Source: Prorocentrum cordatum
Taxonomy: Eukaryota; Sar; Dinophyceae; Prorocentrales; Prorocentraceae
Length of the DNA: 64,000 bases
Direction of reading: 5' to 3'
Assembly: GCA_963575745.1 (NCBI GenBank)
Contig: CAUYUJ010004302.1
Span: 396,743 to 460,742 of the forward strand
Below the pieces are notes generated by a model that saw only the letters and a program-made list of their open reading frames with translations, was not told the DNA's origin and ran no database searches. Below are positions 1-10,614 of this stretch, piece after piece. The number at the start of each line of letters is the position of its first letter. The stretch's first letter is position 1. A program made the position numbers and the translations under genes.

Positions 1-118
1 GAGCAGGAGGGCGGAGGCAGCGGCGGCGGCGGCAGACCAAAGCGATAGCAGGGCCGGGAGCTGCTGGAGCTCGGGACGACGAAGGGTGGAAGGGGTGATA
101 CCCTGGAGAGGCGCAGAC

Positions 119-745
119 CCAGAGATCCGACGTCGTGAACTTTTCAATGCGCGGCCCCCGGACGTCTTGACCCATTCCCCAGGACCGGTTTTTCATCCTG
201 AGTCGTTTTTCGACGGCCCCGAGGCCCGGCGAGGGCCCCTGGGGTCCGAAACTTGCGAAAACCCTCCGTCCTGATTTTTGCAACACGCTGGATCTCTGGG
301 GAGGGGGGCGCAGATGGGAGGAGGGGGGGGCGGAGAGAGAGAGGACTCGGGCCACCGTCGGGAGCTTTCGCTCCGCGTGTCGCGGCGGCGGCCCCGGCGA
401 CACGCTCGGCCCCGGCGACGCGCTATACAGCGCGGTCGCCCGAGACTCCGCCGGGCGGGAGGCTCGGAGAGGCTCGGGACGTGGAGGCCTGGAGGCCGGG
501 ATATCGGCGGCGTGTCGCGCCGAAGAATGGTGGGCCCGAGCCGGCGGAGCGACACGCTACCCAACCCAGAGATCCGGCGCATTGAAAAAATCGAGACGGA
601 GGTTCTTCGCAAATTTCGGCCCCCAGGGGCCCTCGCCGGGCCTCGGGGCCGTCAAAAAACGCCTCAGGATGAGAAACCAGTCCCGGGGAATGGGTCAAGA
701 CGTCCGGGGGCCGCGCATTGAAACATTCACGACGTCGGATCTGTG
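119..745. repeat. Foldback element, about 180-bp inverted arms
   Basis: The left arm (about 119-303) and right arm (about 545-745) are reverse complements over most of their length. Both carry CAGAGATCCGACGTC-like outer ends, the GCGGCCCCCGGACGTC segment and the GAGGCCCGGCGAGGG segment, in opposite order and orientation. The spacer of about 240 bp holds a second repeat (423-557). This is the layout of a foldback or MITE-like element. No transposase is encoded. Related but diverged sequence recurs near 3850-3990, 37680-37800 and 61880-62010. Confidence 0.7.
423..557. repeat. Dispersed hairpin repeat ending GCGACACGC
   Basis: A repeat of about 130 bp whose 3' part forms a stem between GCGTGTCGC and GCGACACGC around AATGGTGGGCC. 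A second full-length copy lies at 11522-11657, and partial copies at 17095-17135, 17315-17340, 55745-55830 and 55990-56070. It is nested in the spacer of the 119-745 foldback. No coding potential is seen. Confidence 0.6.
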
Positions 746-1167
746 GGAACAGATCCCGACCGTAATATATACCTGCTCCTTCACTTAGGGGGGGGGTACT
801 GCTCCTCCTCCAGGGCAGATAAGGGGCAACGGGATGCGGGGAGGGAGGGGCTGGGACTGGAGGGTGGCGGCCGAGACGGGAGGGATAAAGAGAGAGATAG
901 GAGGAGAGACGCGCTGTCCAAGAGCTTCCGCCCGCAGGAGTTGCAGGGCAGAGGGGCCGCAAGAGGGAGGGGACCGCATGGAGGAGTGGGCCGCGTGGAC
1001 GGTTGAGGGAGAGGAGGAGGATAGCTGGAAAACTGGTGCTGGGGCGACGCGGAGAAAAGACTCGGAAGGTGACAGTGGCAAGGCAGGGAAGCCGCTTCTG
1101 ACCAGCCCCTACAGTCAGACCGTATCGTAAGGATGCGCGAGAAGGATGCAAGGGCCATGCCTTGGAT
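746..1167. other. No gene seen; purine-rich low-complexity sequence
   Basis: G/A-rich sequence with short open frames on both strands and no codon bias or recognisable product. A TATATA motif at about 766 is not associated with any coding sequence. Confidence 0.5.
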
Positions 1168-1290
1168 GCCCATTTCGGGGCTTTTCGAGCGGGGCGCGAC
1201 CAACAGAAGTGGCGAAGGATGGACCGAGGAGGCAAGGATGCAGGTGTCCCCTTGGGAAAGTTGCCCATCCTTACTACGCGGGTTGACTGT
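1168..1290. repeat. Dispersed repeat R1, copy 1
   Basis: About 125 bp running from TTCGAGCGGGGCGCGACC to GCGGGTTGACTGT. Three other copies occur in the window: 10311-10614 (interrupted by a MITE), 49431-49552 and 49590-49694. All share the internal GGCAAGGATGCAGG and CTTGGGAAGGTTGCC words. Hundreds of bases on either side of each copy are unrelated, so this is an interspersed family. Confidence 0.75.
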
Positions 1291-3514
1291 AACGCCGGAT
1301 GGTGAGGAAGAAAGTGCAATTCTCAAACTCTCTGGAGGACAGAGACATTTCGATCCAGCGCTACTGATGAAGTCTGGAAAAGCTCCCAAAGGCCAGCCGC
1401 GACAAGGGCTAGATTGTGCGGCGCAGGTTCGCCACGCTTGGAGCAGGAGTGCTGCGCAACAATCGCGCAAGGCATGCCCCCAGTCGGCTATCAGCACGAA
1501 GCACATCATCTTCGAAGACAGGGGCGCTTCAGAAGTTATAACTCTCTGCAGCTGATCCACGAGTCCAGGCATCTGCCACAAGACCGACCAAATGATCCTG
1601 CCCCTCTCCTCTTCTCACCATACTATTACAATTCCACTCTGTCTCGTTCGAGTCCCCCGCCTTCTTCTATTCCCCCCTCCGTCCCCATCGCCGTCACCGG
1701 CTCTATTATCTTAGAAAGGACTGCGACTACCACCTAAGACTCTGTGTGACTACTTGATATACAGCTGACGCTCCCACTACCACGGCCACCACCACTACAT
1801 ATCACATTTAAAGTAACCACTACTACTGCAACTTCTACTACCAATGCGAACACCATCACCACAACAACACTGTGCTCCTACAACTGGCGCTGCCAATACC
1901 GCAACCTCTACGCGTCTCTGGGGGCGATCGGTGTGGAAAGTCATCGAGCGTGGCGGGATCAAATTCCCCGTAGGCCAGTCGCTGGCGATCTCAGGTGTAA
2001 GCGTCCCACCTCCTCCTGACTATCCTCGCCACCCGCGCAAGCTTGAAAATGTCGACAATCCCCGCTGACGTGCCAGATCAAAACCACTGCCCCATCATGA
2101 TCTCATCAGCACCTCAGCACCTCCGCCAGCTGCTCCGTACTCCCAACCCGATCAGCTGTCAACACCATGATCGGCATCGTCAGCATCCCCAAGACCATCC
2201 TCACCATCATCATGTTCATCACCTTCCACATTCTCACAATCCTAACCAGCGTCGCCACAATCATAAGCCTCGGCATCACACTCACCATCACCACCGCACC
2301 GCCATCATCTTGCTAAATATCACCATCATCACCACAACCACCAACAACCCAACATCTTCATGTCCCTCCCGCCCCTCCTCCGCTCACTCCTGCTGAAAGA
2401 GGCCCGCGCGACAGCGTGCAGAACGAGCCCCCAGGTGGCAACAGGTTGCCCTCGCATGACGGGAGCCTCGCCCTGAAAGGTGTTGCGTGAGCGGGCCCTC
2501 CCACCTCACGGCAAGGGAGGCGAGGAAGAATGAGGAGGTCGAGGTCTGGGTGGAGGTGACCCTGGCTCCTCTTCTTTTGTCCCAGCCCTGGGCCGCTGGG
2601 CCGCCCGCGTCCGGCACGTGGGGCGACATGGGGATGCTGGCCGCATGAGCTCGCCCAGGGATGCCGCTGCACGCGGCGTGCGGTTGGCGCTGCGGTCGCG
2701 GGCGAGGGTGCGGCCAAGCGCGCCGAGCGCACAAGCAGCTGCCAGATGGTCCCAGCCGAGCGGGTGTGTCGCGAAGCGGAGGAGGGGGCGGTCGCCTTCG
2801 TCGACGCCCTAGCGTGTGCCACGAGCTGGGGGAGGGAGGCCGACCGGGCGCGCGGTGGCAAGCACAAACTCAAGGGAGCACATGCCGAGGGTCCCGCGGC
2901 GCCCTCCGAGGTCTCGAGCGCGAGGTCCGTGGGGCAGCGGGCACTAGAAGAGCGGCGGTGGGCTGGGGTACGACCTCGTACTCCTGCGAGCGCCGCCGAA
3001 GTCCAGGGGCCACTGCGTGGTGGCGGGTGTCAGGGCGGTGCCCTGCCACCCAGCAACGCAGTGTCACTGACCAAGGGATGGGGCACCGGACATCCGGCGC
3101 TCCATGTTTTTCGATGCAGCAATCCCATGAAGTCTGAACGACTTCCCTAGGTCCCGCTTTTCGCTCTGAAAAGCTCTTCCGACAGTCCCGGGGTCCAGTA
3201 AAGGCACCCAGTGGCCGAAACTGGTGCGCAACGAGCAGATGGCCGCTCCCAGTTCTGTCGGAGCCTCGGATCTTCGGGGCGCGGGCAGGGTGTCACTGCG
3301 CGGTGCTGGGTGCCAGGGCCATGCCTTGGCACCCAGGCCCGATGTGTCACCGACTGGAGCTCGGCACCAGACCCGCGCGGGGACGGGGGGGGGGGCAAGC
3401 CGGCCGAGGCGGGCGGGTGCGCCGGGGCGCCCGACGGTTGGCGGGAAACGGGAGACGAGCATCGAGGTGGAGAAAGGCGGCCGGGCGAAAGGGGGGGACA
3501 TCGGGGTCCACCTG
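1291..3514. other. No gene supported; low-complexity ACC/CAC-rich and GC-rich sequence
   Basis: 1690-1860 and 2080-2350 are C/A-rich (ACC, CAC, CAT words). 2390-3510 is GC-rich with overlapping open frames on both strands and no convincing product. A minus-strand stretch at 1570-1430 is hydrophobic and could be a stray exon, but nothing confirms it. Confidence 0.45.
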
Positions 3515-3590
3515 CGAACTCTACCTCTACCCCCCACGAGTGAACCCCACCCTCCCCCTCAGAAATCGTGGGGGGTAGGGGTAGGGTTCG
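3515..3590. repeat. Hairpin with 25-bp arms, GGGGGGTAGGGGTAGGG type
   Basis: The arm at 3515-3539 and the arm at 3566-3590 are reverse complements at 23 of 25 positions around a 26-base loop. The right arm and its flank (to about 3607, GTGGCCCCCTAGGA) recur at about 52640-52700, where the left arm is missing. This marks a dispersed element with an inverted-repeat end. Confidence 0.7.
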
Positions 3591-4439
3591 CATGTGGCCC
3601 CCTAGGATAGCAAAGCGGGGGGGTGAAAATCAGCTCCCGTAGCTGATTTTCCCGGCGCCTCCCGGCGCCGGGAGGCGCCCACGTATCGAGGAATGGGCCC
3701 GGCGGAGGGGGCTCAAGCAGCTGCACGCAGCAGATTTCGTAACCCCCCCTTTCCCTATCCCCCCCTTTCGGTCGGCCCGAGAAAGGAAGATGGACGCGGG
3801 AGAGGACGGCGGGGAACCCAAACCCCCTCGATTCGTGCAACAACGCGACGGCAGGTTTTTGGCGGATTTTGGCCTCTGGGGGCTCTCGCTGGGCCTCGGG
3901 ACCGCAACAAACAGGCCGATCCTGGGGAAGGGGTCGAGACCTCTGAGGGTCACGTCAGGAACAAATCATGACGTCGGAGGTCTGGGAATGAGGGGGGAGG
4001 GAAGGATCACTCCTTTTTCACAGCAGGGTAAGCAGAGAAAACGTGAGAAAACGATGAACAATCCGCCGACACCCGCTTGCCTGCCTGGGGTGAGAAAGCG
4101 TGTGGGATGAGTGGCTGCTCCCCTCCCCCTTCCCTCCTCCCCTGGGGTCCAGAATCCTGTTAGAAGGGGAGATGGATCCGCACACGAACTCGCCAATCCT
4201 ACCAGGGGGCCGTCGGAGCCCCCACATCCACCCTCCGTTGCCTCCAAGATGCTCAACACACCTTCCAAAACGGCTACAGTGGAGGCCCGTCCACAAGAAA
4301 CCCTCCACAAAAAACCCAACCCTCAGACCTCGGGATGTCCCTTCATATTTCGTGTGAGAACGTTACGCTTTCCACAGCAAAACCATCGGAACCAAAGAAA
4401 CACAGGGTCCCCTGGAGGCAAGCAGGGTGTTTCTTGGCA

Positions 4440-4975
4440 TGTGCCCCCAGTGTAACACCCTGGACGGCCCTACGACGGCCCAAGAGGCCTGGAAGACAAC
4501 GAAAGAGCTCCTAAGGCCTCAGGGGGCCCACAAGACGGCGACAAAATGCCAACACCACAGAAATCTCTTCGTGCTTGAATGATTGTCGCGCTCTCGCCAT
4601 AATTAGGGTTCTGAACGCCGAGGCGGCCCGAGGAGCCCCCCAGATTGCCCAAGACGCTTGAAAAGAGGCCCCCCCAAGAGGGCCCGGAGATGGCCTGCGA
4701 TGGCCCCAAGGCTGCCCGAGAGACCCCCAAGACTGCCGCCAGGGAGGCCCCGAGAGAGGGCCGGACAAGCCCAGCGGGAGGAACCTGCAGGGACCTCGGG
4801 CGCCCACCCCCTCACTGGACAGGATGGCCCCCCTAAGACGCCCAGGCAGTCTCCCCGCGAGGCCTCCGAGAGGCCCCAGGGCAGGCCTCCGAGGGCCTTC
4901 AAGAGCCACCGAGGGGCTCCGAGAGAAGGGGGACGTGCTCTCTCGGGAGGCCGCCCCCGAAGGCCTGCAAGAGTG
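4440..4975. repeat. Degenerate GAGGCCCC-rich repeat, copy 1
   Basis: Irregular tandem words of the form CCCAAGAGGCCCC and GAGATGGCCCC fill this stretch. The same word set recurs at 6480-6745 and 34083-34420. The open frames across it are artefacts of the repeat, whose codons read as E-A-P/R-G-P in every frame. Confidence 0.6.
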
Positions 4976-4982
4976 CGGGACG

Positions 4983-5160
4983 GGAAAATGACCACAGCCA
5001 CTGCTTCTTGTTTGCGCCGCCCTCCAGCCGGCCGAAAGAGAAGCAGTGGTTGTGGTCATTTCCCTGGTGCCAAGCTCAACGAAAATGACCACAACCACTG
5101 CTTTGTTTCTTCGGGCTGGAAGGCGGCAGCAAAAGAAAAGCAGTGGCTGTGGTCGTTTTC
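4983..5160. repeat. Two adjacent hairpins in mutual inverted orientation
   Basis: Hairpin 1 (4983-5063) and hairpin 2 (5081-5160) both begin with GAAAATGACCACA and end with its reverse complement (TGTGGTCATTTTC type). Each has about 25-bp stems. The loop of hairpin 2 (TTCGGGCTGGAAGGCGGC) is the reverse complement of the loop of hairpin 1. The whole is therefore an inverted duplication of a hairpin element separated by 17 bases. Confidence 0.8.
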
Positions 5161-5536
5161 ACGCCCCGTAAAGAGGTGAATGGGGGCCCCAGGAGGCAGC
5201 GCCGCAGGCGCGGAGGAAAAGGGGGCAGCCCCGAAACAGCCACACGCAGGCAGCTCGACGGGGCGCGGCAAATAGCACGTACGACATCGGAGGCCGCACA
5301 TCTCCTCCTCTGGGGGTCGGCGGAATGGCGCATGGTATCGAGAAGGCAGTCGAGAACGCAGTCGGTAAGATGTCGATAAGGCAAGGGAAGACTATTTTCA
5401 ATGGCAGCTGATAAGGCCCAGGGCCAAGAAGCGCAAGCGACGCTTTGGCTACGCATCGCGACCATATGCACGACATATTGATCACCCGTTCGTGTGGATT
5501 AAAGGGATATGCATGAGGGGCATTTGGACGCTGTAC

Positions 5537-7525
5537 CTCTTCGAGCCCTCGTAGGCGTCCAGAGCAGGAATGAAGACGATGGCGAACGTGTCCTTGACAA
5601 AATCCATGCCCGTTTTCGAAGTCATTAGTTGGAGAGGTATCGTGCAAACTATCGCATAGTAGTACACATGATGCGAGATCACGGAATACATACAGCGAAG
5701 CCATATGTGCGGTCGTGCGGGGCAATCGAAGGAATCCCACCAGCCCTCAGGCCGCAGGTGGTTTAGGGAGTTTCCTCTTCCACCCCCGTCTTCCCCTTCG
5801 GGGAGGGTTCATCATTGTTCCCTACGAGTAAACACCCACTCCCCCAGGCGTCTGGTAGCCAACCCAAAACCATGCGGGCACCCCCCCCACCATCCCTGGT
5901 AAAAACCATACAAAACACACTCTGCCTCCAAATTCGGAGCATGCGCAGCCAACCCGATGCGGCCTCCCCCCCACCATCCCTGTCAACAAAACAATACAGA
6001 GTACAGTTGGCGGCGGCGGCGGCGGCGGTTGCGGCGGCGGCGGCGGCGGCGGCAGCGGGCGGCTCGGCGGGGGCGACGACGACGGCGACGACGGCGGCGG
6101 CGGGGGCGGCGGCGCGGCGGCGGCGGCGGCGGGCGGCGGCGGCGGCGGCGGCGGCGGGCGGCGGCGGCGGCGGATTGGCCCCCAGTAGCTTCCCATCCAA
6201 CGACGGCTGCTGAATATGCTGAGGCTCGGGCCAGACCTGGGTGCTACGCATGTGTTGGGAGGGCGGGTGGGAGTGAGCGAGACGGCTTGCGGGCGGGGAG
6301 GGAGTCTTGACCCCTCCCCCCTCCCCCCTCCCCTGGACCTGGACGGGCGGTGCCGCGACGACGCATTGGAGCGTCGAGAACGGCCTCGGCGAGGAAGCCA
6401 ACATCATTGGTTTTAGTAAGGTGTTGGCCCCATTTTGGCCTCTTGGGGGGGGGGAAACGCTAAACAAACTCCCCTCGTCTTTGGTCGGTCTCCTCCAAGA
6501 TGGCCCCGAGAGGCGCCCAGGAGGCCCCAAAAGGGCTCACGATGGCCCCAAGTTGGCTCCAAGAGGCCCCCAAGAGGCCCTCAGGAGACCTCCAAGAGGA
6601 CCCCAAGCGGCCCCCCGAGGCCCCCCCGAGGCACCCAAGACGCCCAAGAGCCCCCCCAGGACCGCCAAACGACCCCCAAGACGTCTCAAGAAGCCACCAT
6701 GATGCGCCCAAGAGACACCTCAAGAGGCTCCGAGAGGGCATCCAAGATACCTCTGGCCCTTTTGCTAACCCTCCTCCTCCTGCTCCTCCTTCCTCCTCCT
6801 ACTCCTTTTCCTCCTCCTCTCCTCCTCCTCCTCCCCCTCCTTCTCCTTCTCCTCCTCCTCCTCATCATCATCGTATTGATCCTCATTCCCCCCACTCCCT
6901 CATCCATCCATCTAGCCTCCTCCCTGTTTCGCACGGTTCGACCGTCCCCATCTTTGCTCCCGCAGTCCCCTGATCACCTCAACTCGCCTGGACATCGTTT
7001 CTGGATGGGCTGGTGGGGATATGCGAAGCGCCTAGAATTCGACGACTTGTCGACAAGCTTTGTTTTCTCTGGCTCGACCTTGGTCAGCAAGTAGTCCCAG
7101 AACTCGAACTCAAGGCTATAGTGGTGCGATCTGTCTTGCGACACCATGAACTGAATGGAAATTGCAGAGAGCCAAAACACTATAGCCACTTCATCTGTGT
7201 ATTTATCCTGCTTCAGCTCCCACAGGTAATAGCACATGAGCATCGTCTGCGCTCCAAATATAAATCCTGCCTTCAGGTTGGATATGCCAAGGTCCTGGTA
7301 CGCACCTCTCACCTCGATCTGTTTGAGACCGACTCTCTCTTGCACAAAATGCTTCGACTTCCTCGCCGCTCCATAGATGTAAATATAATACGACGCTCTG
7401 ACAACCAAGTAAAAACAGACACAATTGTCGGGTGTTGCTAGCGTGCGCCTGGCCCAGGAGGAGGAGGAGGAGGAGGAGGAGGAGGAGGAGGCGGAGGAGG
7501 AGGAGGAGGAGGAGGAGGAGGAGGA

Positions 7526-7557
<32 letters not shown>

Positions 7558-7948
7558 GAGGAGGAGGAGGAGGAGAGGAGGAGGAGGAGGAGGAGGAGGA
7601 GGAGGAGGAGGAGGAGGTGCCCCCATGATCTCCAAGGAGGCCCTCGCGGCCTCCGGCGCACCCCGCACGAGGCCCAGGGGCCCCGGGGGCTCCAGCAGGG
7701 AGCGGCAAGCTGGGGGCACCTTGGGCCAGGGGGCTGGTTTAGCAACCCTCGAAATTGAGCGTCACCACGCGGTCCTGCTCCACACCCGCGTAGATGCACA
7801 TGTTGATGGCCAGCAGGGACGCCAGGTGCGCCAGCGTCCCCAAGCAGGAAGACGCCGACCCCCTCTCCGAAGGCCGCCGAGGCGTGTACGGTATGACTTC
7901 ACCTTCGCCCCTGGACTCCTCTGTCTGGCCCGACGTCGCAATCGCCAT
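5537..7948 (-). CDS. Polytopic membrane protein, three exons recognised, function unknown
   Basis: Three minus-strand exons join in frame to about 300 codons: exon 1 7948-7747, exon 2 7437-6978, exon 3 5776-5537. Exon 1 starts at ATG (MAIATSGQTEESRGEG) and ends TTCGAG-G before GT. Exon 2 begins after GCTAG and ends TTGAG before GTGATC. Exon 3 begins after GGTGGAAG and ends AAGAG before GTACAG. Phases fit at both junctions. Hydrophobic segments include residues near LAHLASLLAINMCIY (exon 1), CFYLVVRASYYIYIYG, AGFIFGAQTMLMCYY and VAIVFWLSAISIQFMV (exon 2), and HHVYYYAIVCTIPLQLM and FAIVFIPAL (exon 3), so five or six membrane spans are likely. No family is recognised. Base composition is more AT-rich than the flanking repeats, as expected for constrained coding sequence. 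The 3' end is not found, and further exons probably lie below 5537. Splice sites are inferred without transcript data. Confidence 0.7.
6005..6176. repeat. CGG microsatellite inside intron 2
   Basis: Nearly pure CGG/GGC repeats with a GACGAC interruption. It lies within the 1201-bp intron (6977-5777) of the membrane-protein gene, which also holds the GAGGCCCC repeat at 6480-6745 and a CTCCTC-rich block at 6770-6880. Poly-Ala, poly-Arg and poly-Pro frames here are artefacts. Confidence 0.85.
6480..6745. repeat. Degenerate GAGGCCCC-rich repeat, copy 2
   Basis: Same word set (CCAAGAGGCCCCC, GATGGCCCC) as 4440-4975 and 34083-34420. Located in intron 2 of the membrane-protein gene. Confidence 0.6.
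7438..7746 (-). other. Intron 1 with terminal inverted repeats (introner-like)
   Basis: A 309-bp GT-AG intron on the minus strand. Its 5' end (GTTGCTA, then CCTGGCCCAAGG) is the inverse of its 3' end (CCTGGGCCAGG, then TAG and exonic CAAC). The terminal inverted repeats therefore overlap both splice sites. The interior is a TCC array (AGG on the plus strand, 7455-7618). Confidence 0.65.
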
Positions 7949-8381
7949 GCGGGGCAGCCCGATCCGCTCTGATTATCCGGCCTCTCCCCCCCTGGTTTAT
8001 GTTGCATCCTCGGGGGACCTTGTCTGTCCCGTCGCGGCCCTGTCCGCGTCGAATCCGTGTCGAATCCATGTCGGACGCGTCAGATCCGTGTCGAGCACGC
8101 GTCGGGCCCCCAAAAAGACACCAATTTTTGGGACAGGCGAGGTCCCCCGAAGATGCAACAGAACCTGGTCTCCCCCCAACTGCCTCAGCGGGAAAGGCCA
8201 TCAACAAAAATCCGGGCTGTCACTCCGCAGAGCCTGCAACACAGAAGCACCGTCAAAGTTCCATGCCTGGCGCTCCCCACCTGTACGGCACAGGTGTCCC
8301 CAATAGAGATTTCGAGGAGTAAACCAAAATCCAAAGAACCACAATGTTAGCCAGCGCGGGCCCCAAACAGTGTGTTTCTGA
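7949..8381. other. Upstream region of the membrane-protein gene; no other gene seen
   Basis: Sequence 5' of the ATG at 7948. Around 8040-8100 there are short tandem words (TCGAATCCGTGTCGAATCC, CAGATCCGTGTCGAGC). No TATA box or spliced-leader acceptor could be assigned. Confidence 0.4.
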
Positions 8382-8767
8382 CAAAATCGTGTTGCAATCG
8401 ATGTTGTGCAATCTATGTGGTGCAGCATGTGTAGTGCAATCGATGTTGTGCAAACTACGTGAGGTCATTTATGTGGGGCAAGCTACGTGGTGCAAATTAA
8501 ATAGTGCAGCCTACATAGTGCAATGCACAGTGTGCAATATCTGTGGAGCATCGCATGCGGTGCAAACTACGAATTGCAACCTGAAGTGTGGAGTATAAAG
8601 GGCACACCCTACGTTTTGCAATCGTGCAATCTATGTGGTGCAACCTACGTTGTGCAATCTGCTGTTGCGGACACTCTGTGCAACTGTCTAAGTTGTGCAA
8701 CATATACGGTTCAACCTCTGGTGCAACACATGCTGTGCAATCTACGTTGTGCATTCTATGTGGTGCA
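8382..8767. repeat. Degenerate 14-bp satellite, consensus like aNCTACGTNGTGCA
   Basis: About 27 consecutive units end in GTGCA (or a close variant). Most are exactly 14 bases, for example ATCTATGTGGTGCA, ATCGATGTTGTGCA, AGCTACGTGGTGCA and GCCTACATAGTGCA. A few are 8, 12, 13, 15 or 17 long. The 3' half (GTGCA) is conserved and the 5' half drifts. Open frames through it are repeat-driven. Confidence 0.85.
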
Positions 8768-8879
8768 ATTCGCCCTGCCGAACTTGAAGTTGTCAACTCC
8801 TCTGAGCCACCCATCCACCATCAATGTGGCTTGCACTACCCATGCGGCGCTAATTGGGATGGCGGCTCGGCGCACGCTG

Positions 8880-9410
8880 ACCCCTCGCTGCGGCCGCGAT
8901 AGCGCGCGCAGGCTCGCGCGCACAGCGGACAGCTAATCTGGCGCGACCGGCGCGGCCGCGGTGGCGCTGATCGCTGGGGGGTCCCAAAGCGTGTCGACAA
9001 CGGCATCATGGCGCCTTCGACAACGGCCGACGCTATGATGATAGCATCGATGCTGGTGACTATGGTGATGATGACGACGGCAAGGCAAACGATGGCGACG
9101 CTGCTGATGGCGGTGGTTGTGATGGCTGGTTGGCGCTGGCTGGCGCCCCGCTGCGGCCACGCTAGCGTGCGCAGGCTCGCGCGCACAGCGGCCATCTAGT
9201 CTGGCGCGACCGGCTCGGCCGCGGTGGCGCTGACCGCTGGGGACTTGCCAGCGCGTCTCGCAGGCCACGTTGACGAGCGGGCACTTCAGTGCGAGGCGAT
9301 GACTTGGGCGGGCGCGATATCATGGCAACGTCGGCTGGTAGCACCGATGACGATGACGACGGCAAGGCCAATGACGGCGCCGATGCTGACCACGCCGATG
9401 ACGATGATGA
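8880..9410. repeat. Tandem duplication of a unit of about 263 bp
   Basis: 8882-8983 (GCTGCGGCCGCGATAGCG to GCGCTGATCGCTGGGG) recurs at 9145-9242 (GCTGCGGCCACGCTAGCG to GCGCTGACCGCTGGGG). The GATGACGACGGCAAGGC-rich interiors that follow (about 9000-9130 and 9320-9410) also match, so two diverged tandem units are present. No gene is evident. Confidence 0.7.
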
Positions 9411-10310
9411 TGTCCACGCGTCAGCGAAAAAGGTTTTGGAAAGATTTCGACATGCGCGCGTGGCTGACGGGCAAGAGTGGCCCGCATGGTACTATTCGGC
9501 TGGGATCGTGCCCCCCCGACGCGCGCGCAACTGTGTTCGAACGCTTTCGACATGCGCGCGCAAGCCAAATCGGTCGCATGTGTTGGAACTGTTGAAAACA
9601 TATAGTTGTCGTCCAGGTTGGGCGGAGAAGTCCGCTCTCAGATGGGCACGAATCCCTGAATGCAAGAAATGCTTTGGAAATCTTCACTCAAAACGATCTC
9701 CAATACAAAAAAGCCTGGGACAACCCCTCGAACGACCCAGGACAGCCCAAAGGAGTGTCCGGAGAAGATGCCCAGGACAAGAGGTGCGGTGCTGCGCGGT
9801 CTCTATGGCAGCCCTGGAAGCCAGGGCGGCACCGTCAGGGGCAGACGAGACCATGCTTCGAAAGGACAAGCATGCGGAAGGAAACCGGTTGGAAAAAAAA
9901 AATCGAAATCCACCACTGGAAGGCCTGCCTATTGATCTCCTGGCCTCGGTCCGGAGCCAGGACGGCGAGGGGAGCCAGGAAGGGCCCCAAGAAGATAAGA
10001 TACACCCTGCGAAATGATCAAGAAATCATGGGTTAAGAAACTCAGCGTCTCAGAATTTCAATAAAAACCCAGAGTGTCTATCAAAAGCTTAGGATTGATA
10101 TTGAAACATTAAGAATACTCGAGACTCTGGCCGAAACCTTAAGCTTTCTTAAGCATCGCCTAGAGTGTACGGCACGACGGTGGGCCTGCGTCCCTTGGTG
10201 CGCGCGGCGCCCCCCGTACCGCCGGCCAGAATTATGAGGGTGCGCGGTGAGTATGCAAAGGGCCTTGGACCCCCCATGCGCAGTGAGTGTGCAAAGGGCC
10301 TGGGACCCCC
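9411..10310. other. No gene supported
   Basis: An unbiased open frame crosses 9289-10017 on the plus strand but has no family resemblance. TTTCGACATGCGCGCG occurs twice (about 9445 and 9547). 10030-10160 is AT-richer and bears no signal I can name. Confidence 0.4.
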
Positions 10311-10614
10311 CATGTCGGAGCTTCGCGAGCGGGGCGCGGCCCACGAAAGCGGTAAAGGCTGGAGCGAGGAGGCAAGGATGCAGGGGTACCCCAGATTTCG
10401 TAATAAAAGGGAGGGGGTCTCAACCCTCCCAGACGAGAAGTTTTGGACCCCCCCCCGGGGAGAACCCTCCAAAACATCGTCCCCAGACCCCCCCAGGCCC
10501 TCCAAGATAGCTTGGAAAAGACCCCCCCCCCCGAAATGAGACCCCCCTCCCTTTATTAGGAAATCTGGAGTACCCTTGAGAAGGTTGCCCATCCGTACTA
10601 AGCGGGTTGACTGT
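10311..10614. repeat. Dispersed repeat R1, copy 2, interrupted by a MITE
   Basis: R1 halves at 10311-10391 and 10576-10614 are separated by the element at 10392-10569. Removing that element and one GTACCC restores the contiguous R1 sequence seen at 49631-49660. Confidence 0.8.
10392..10569. mobile_element. MITE-like element with 30-bp TIRs and GTACCC duplication
   Basis: Terminal inverted repeats start CAGATTTCGTAATAAAAG and end with the inverse (CTTTATTAGGAAATCTG), extending through GGGAGGGGGTCTC. The flanks carry the direct repeat GTACCC (10386-10391 and 10570-10575). It is 178 bp long and non-coding. The interior has a partial second inverted pair (CCCAGACGAGAAG and poly-C tracts). It inserted into an R1 copy. 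Confidence 0.85.

Noticed and set aside
8344-8902. Cys/Val/Gln-rich plus-strand frames
   Set aside because: Artefacts of the 14-bp GTGCA satellite.
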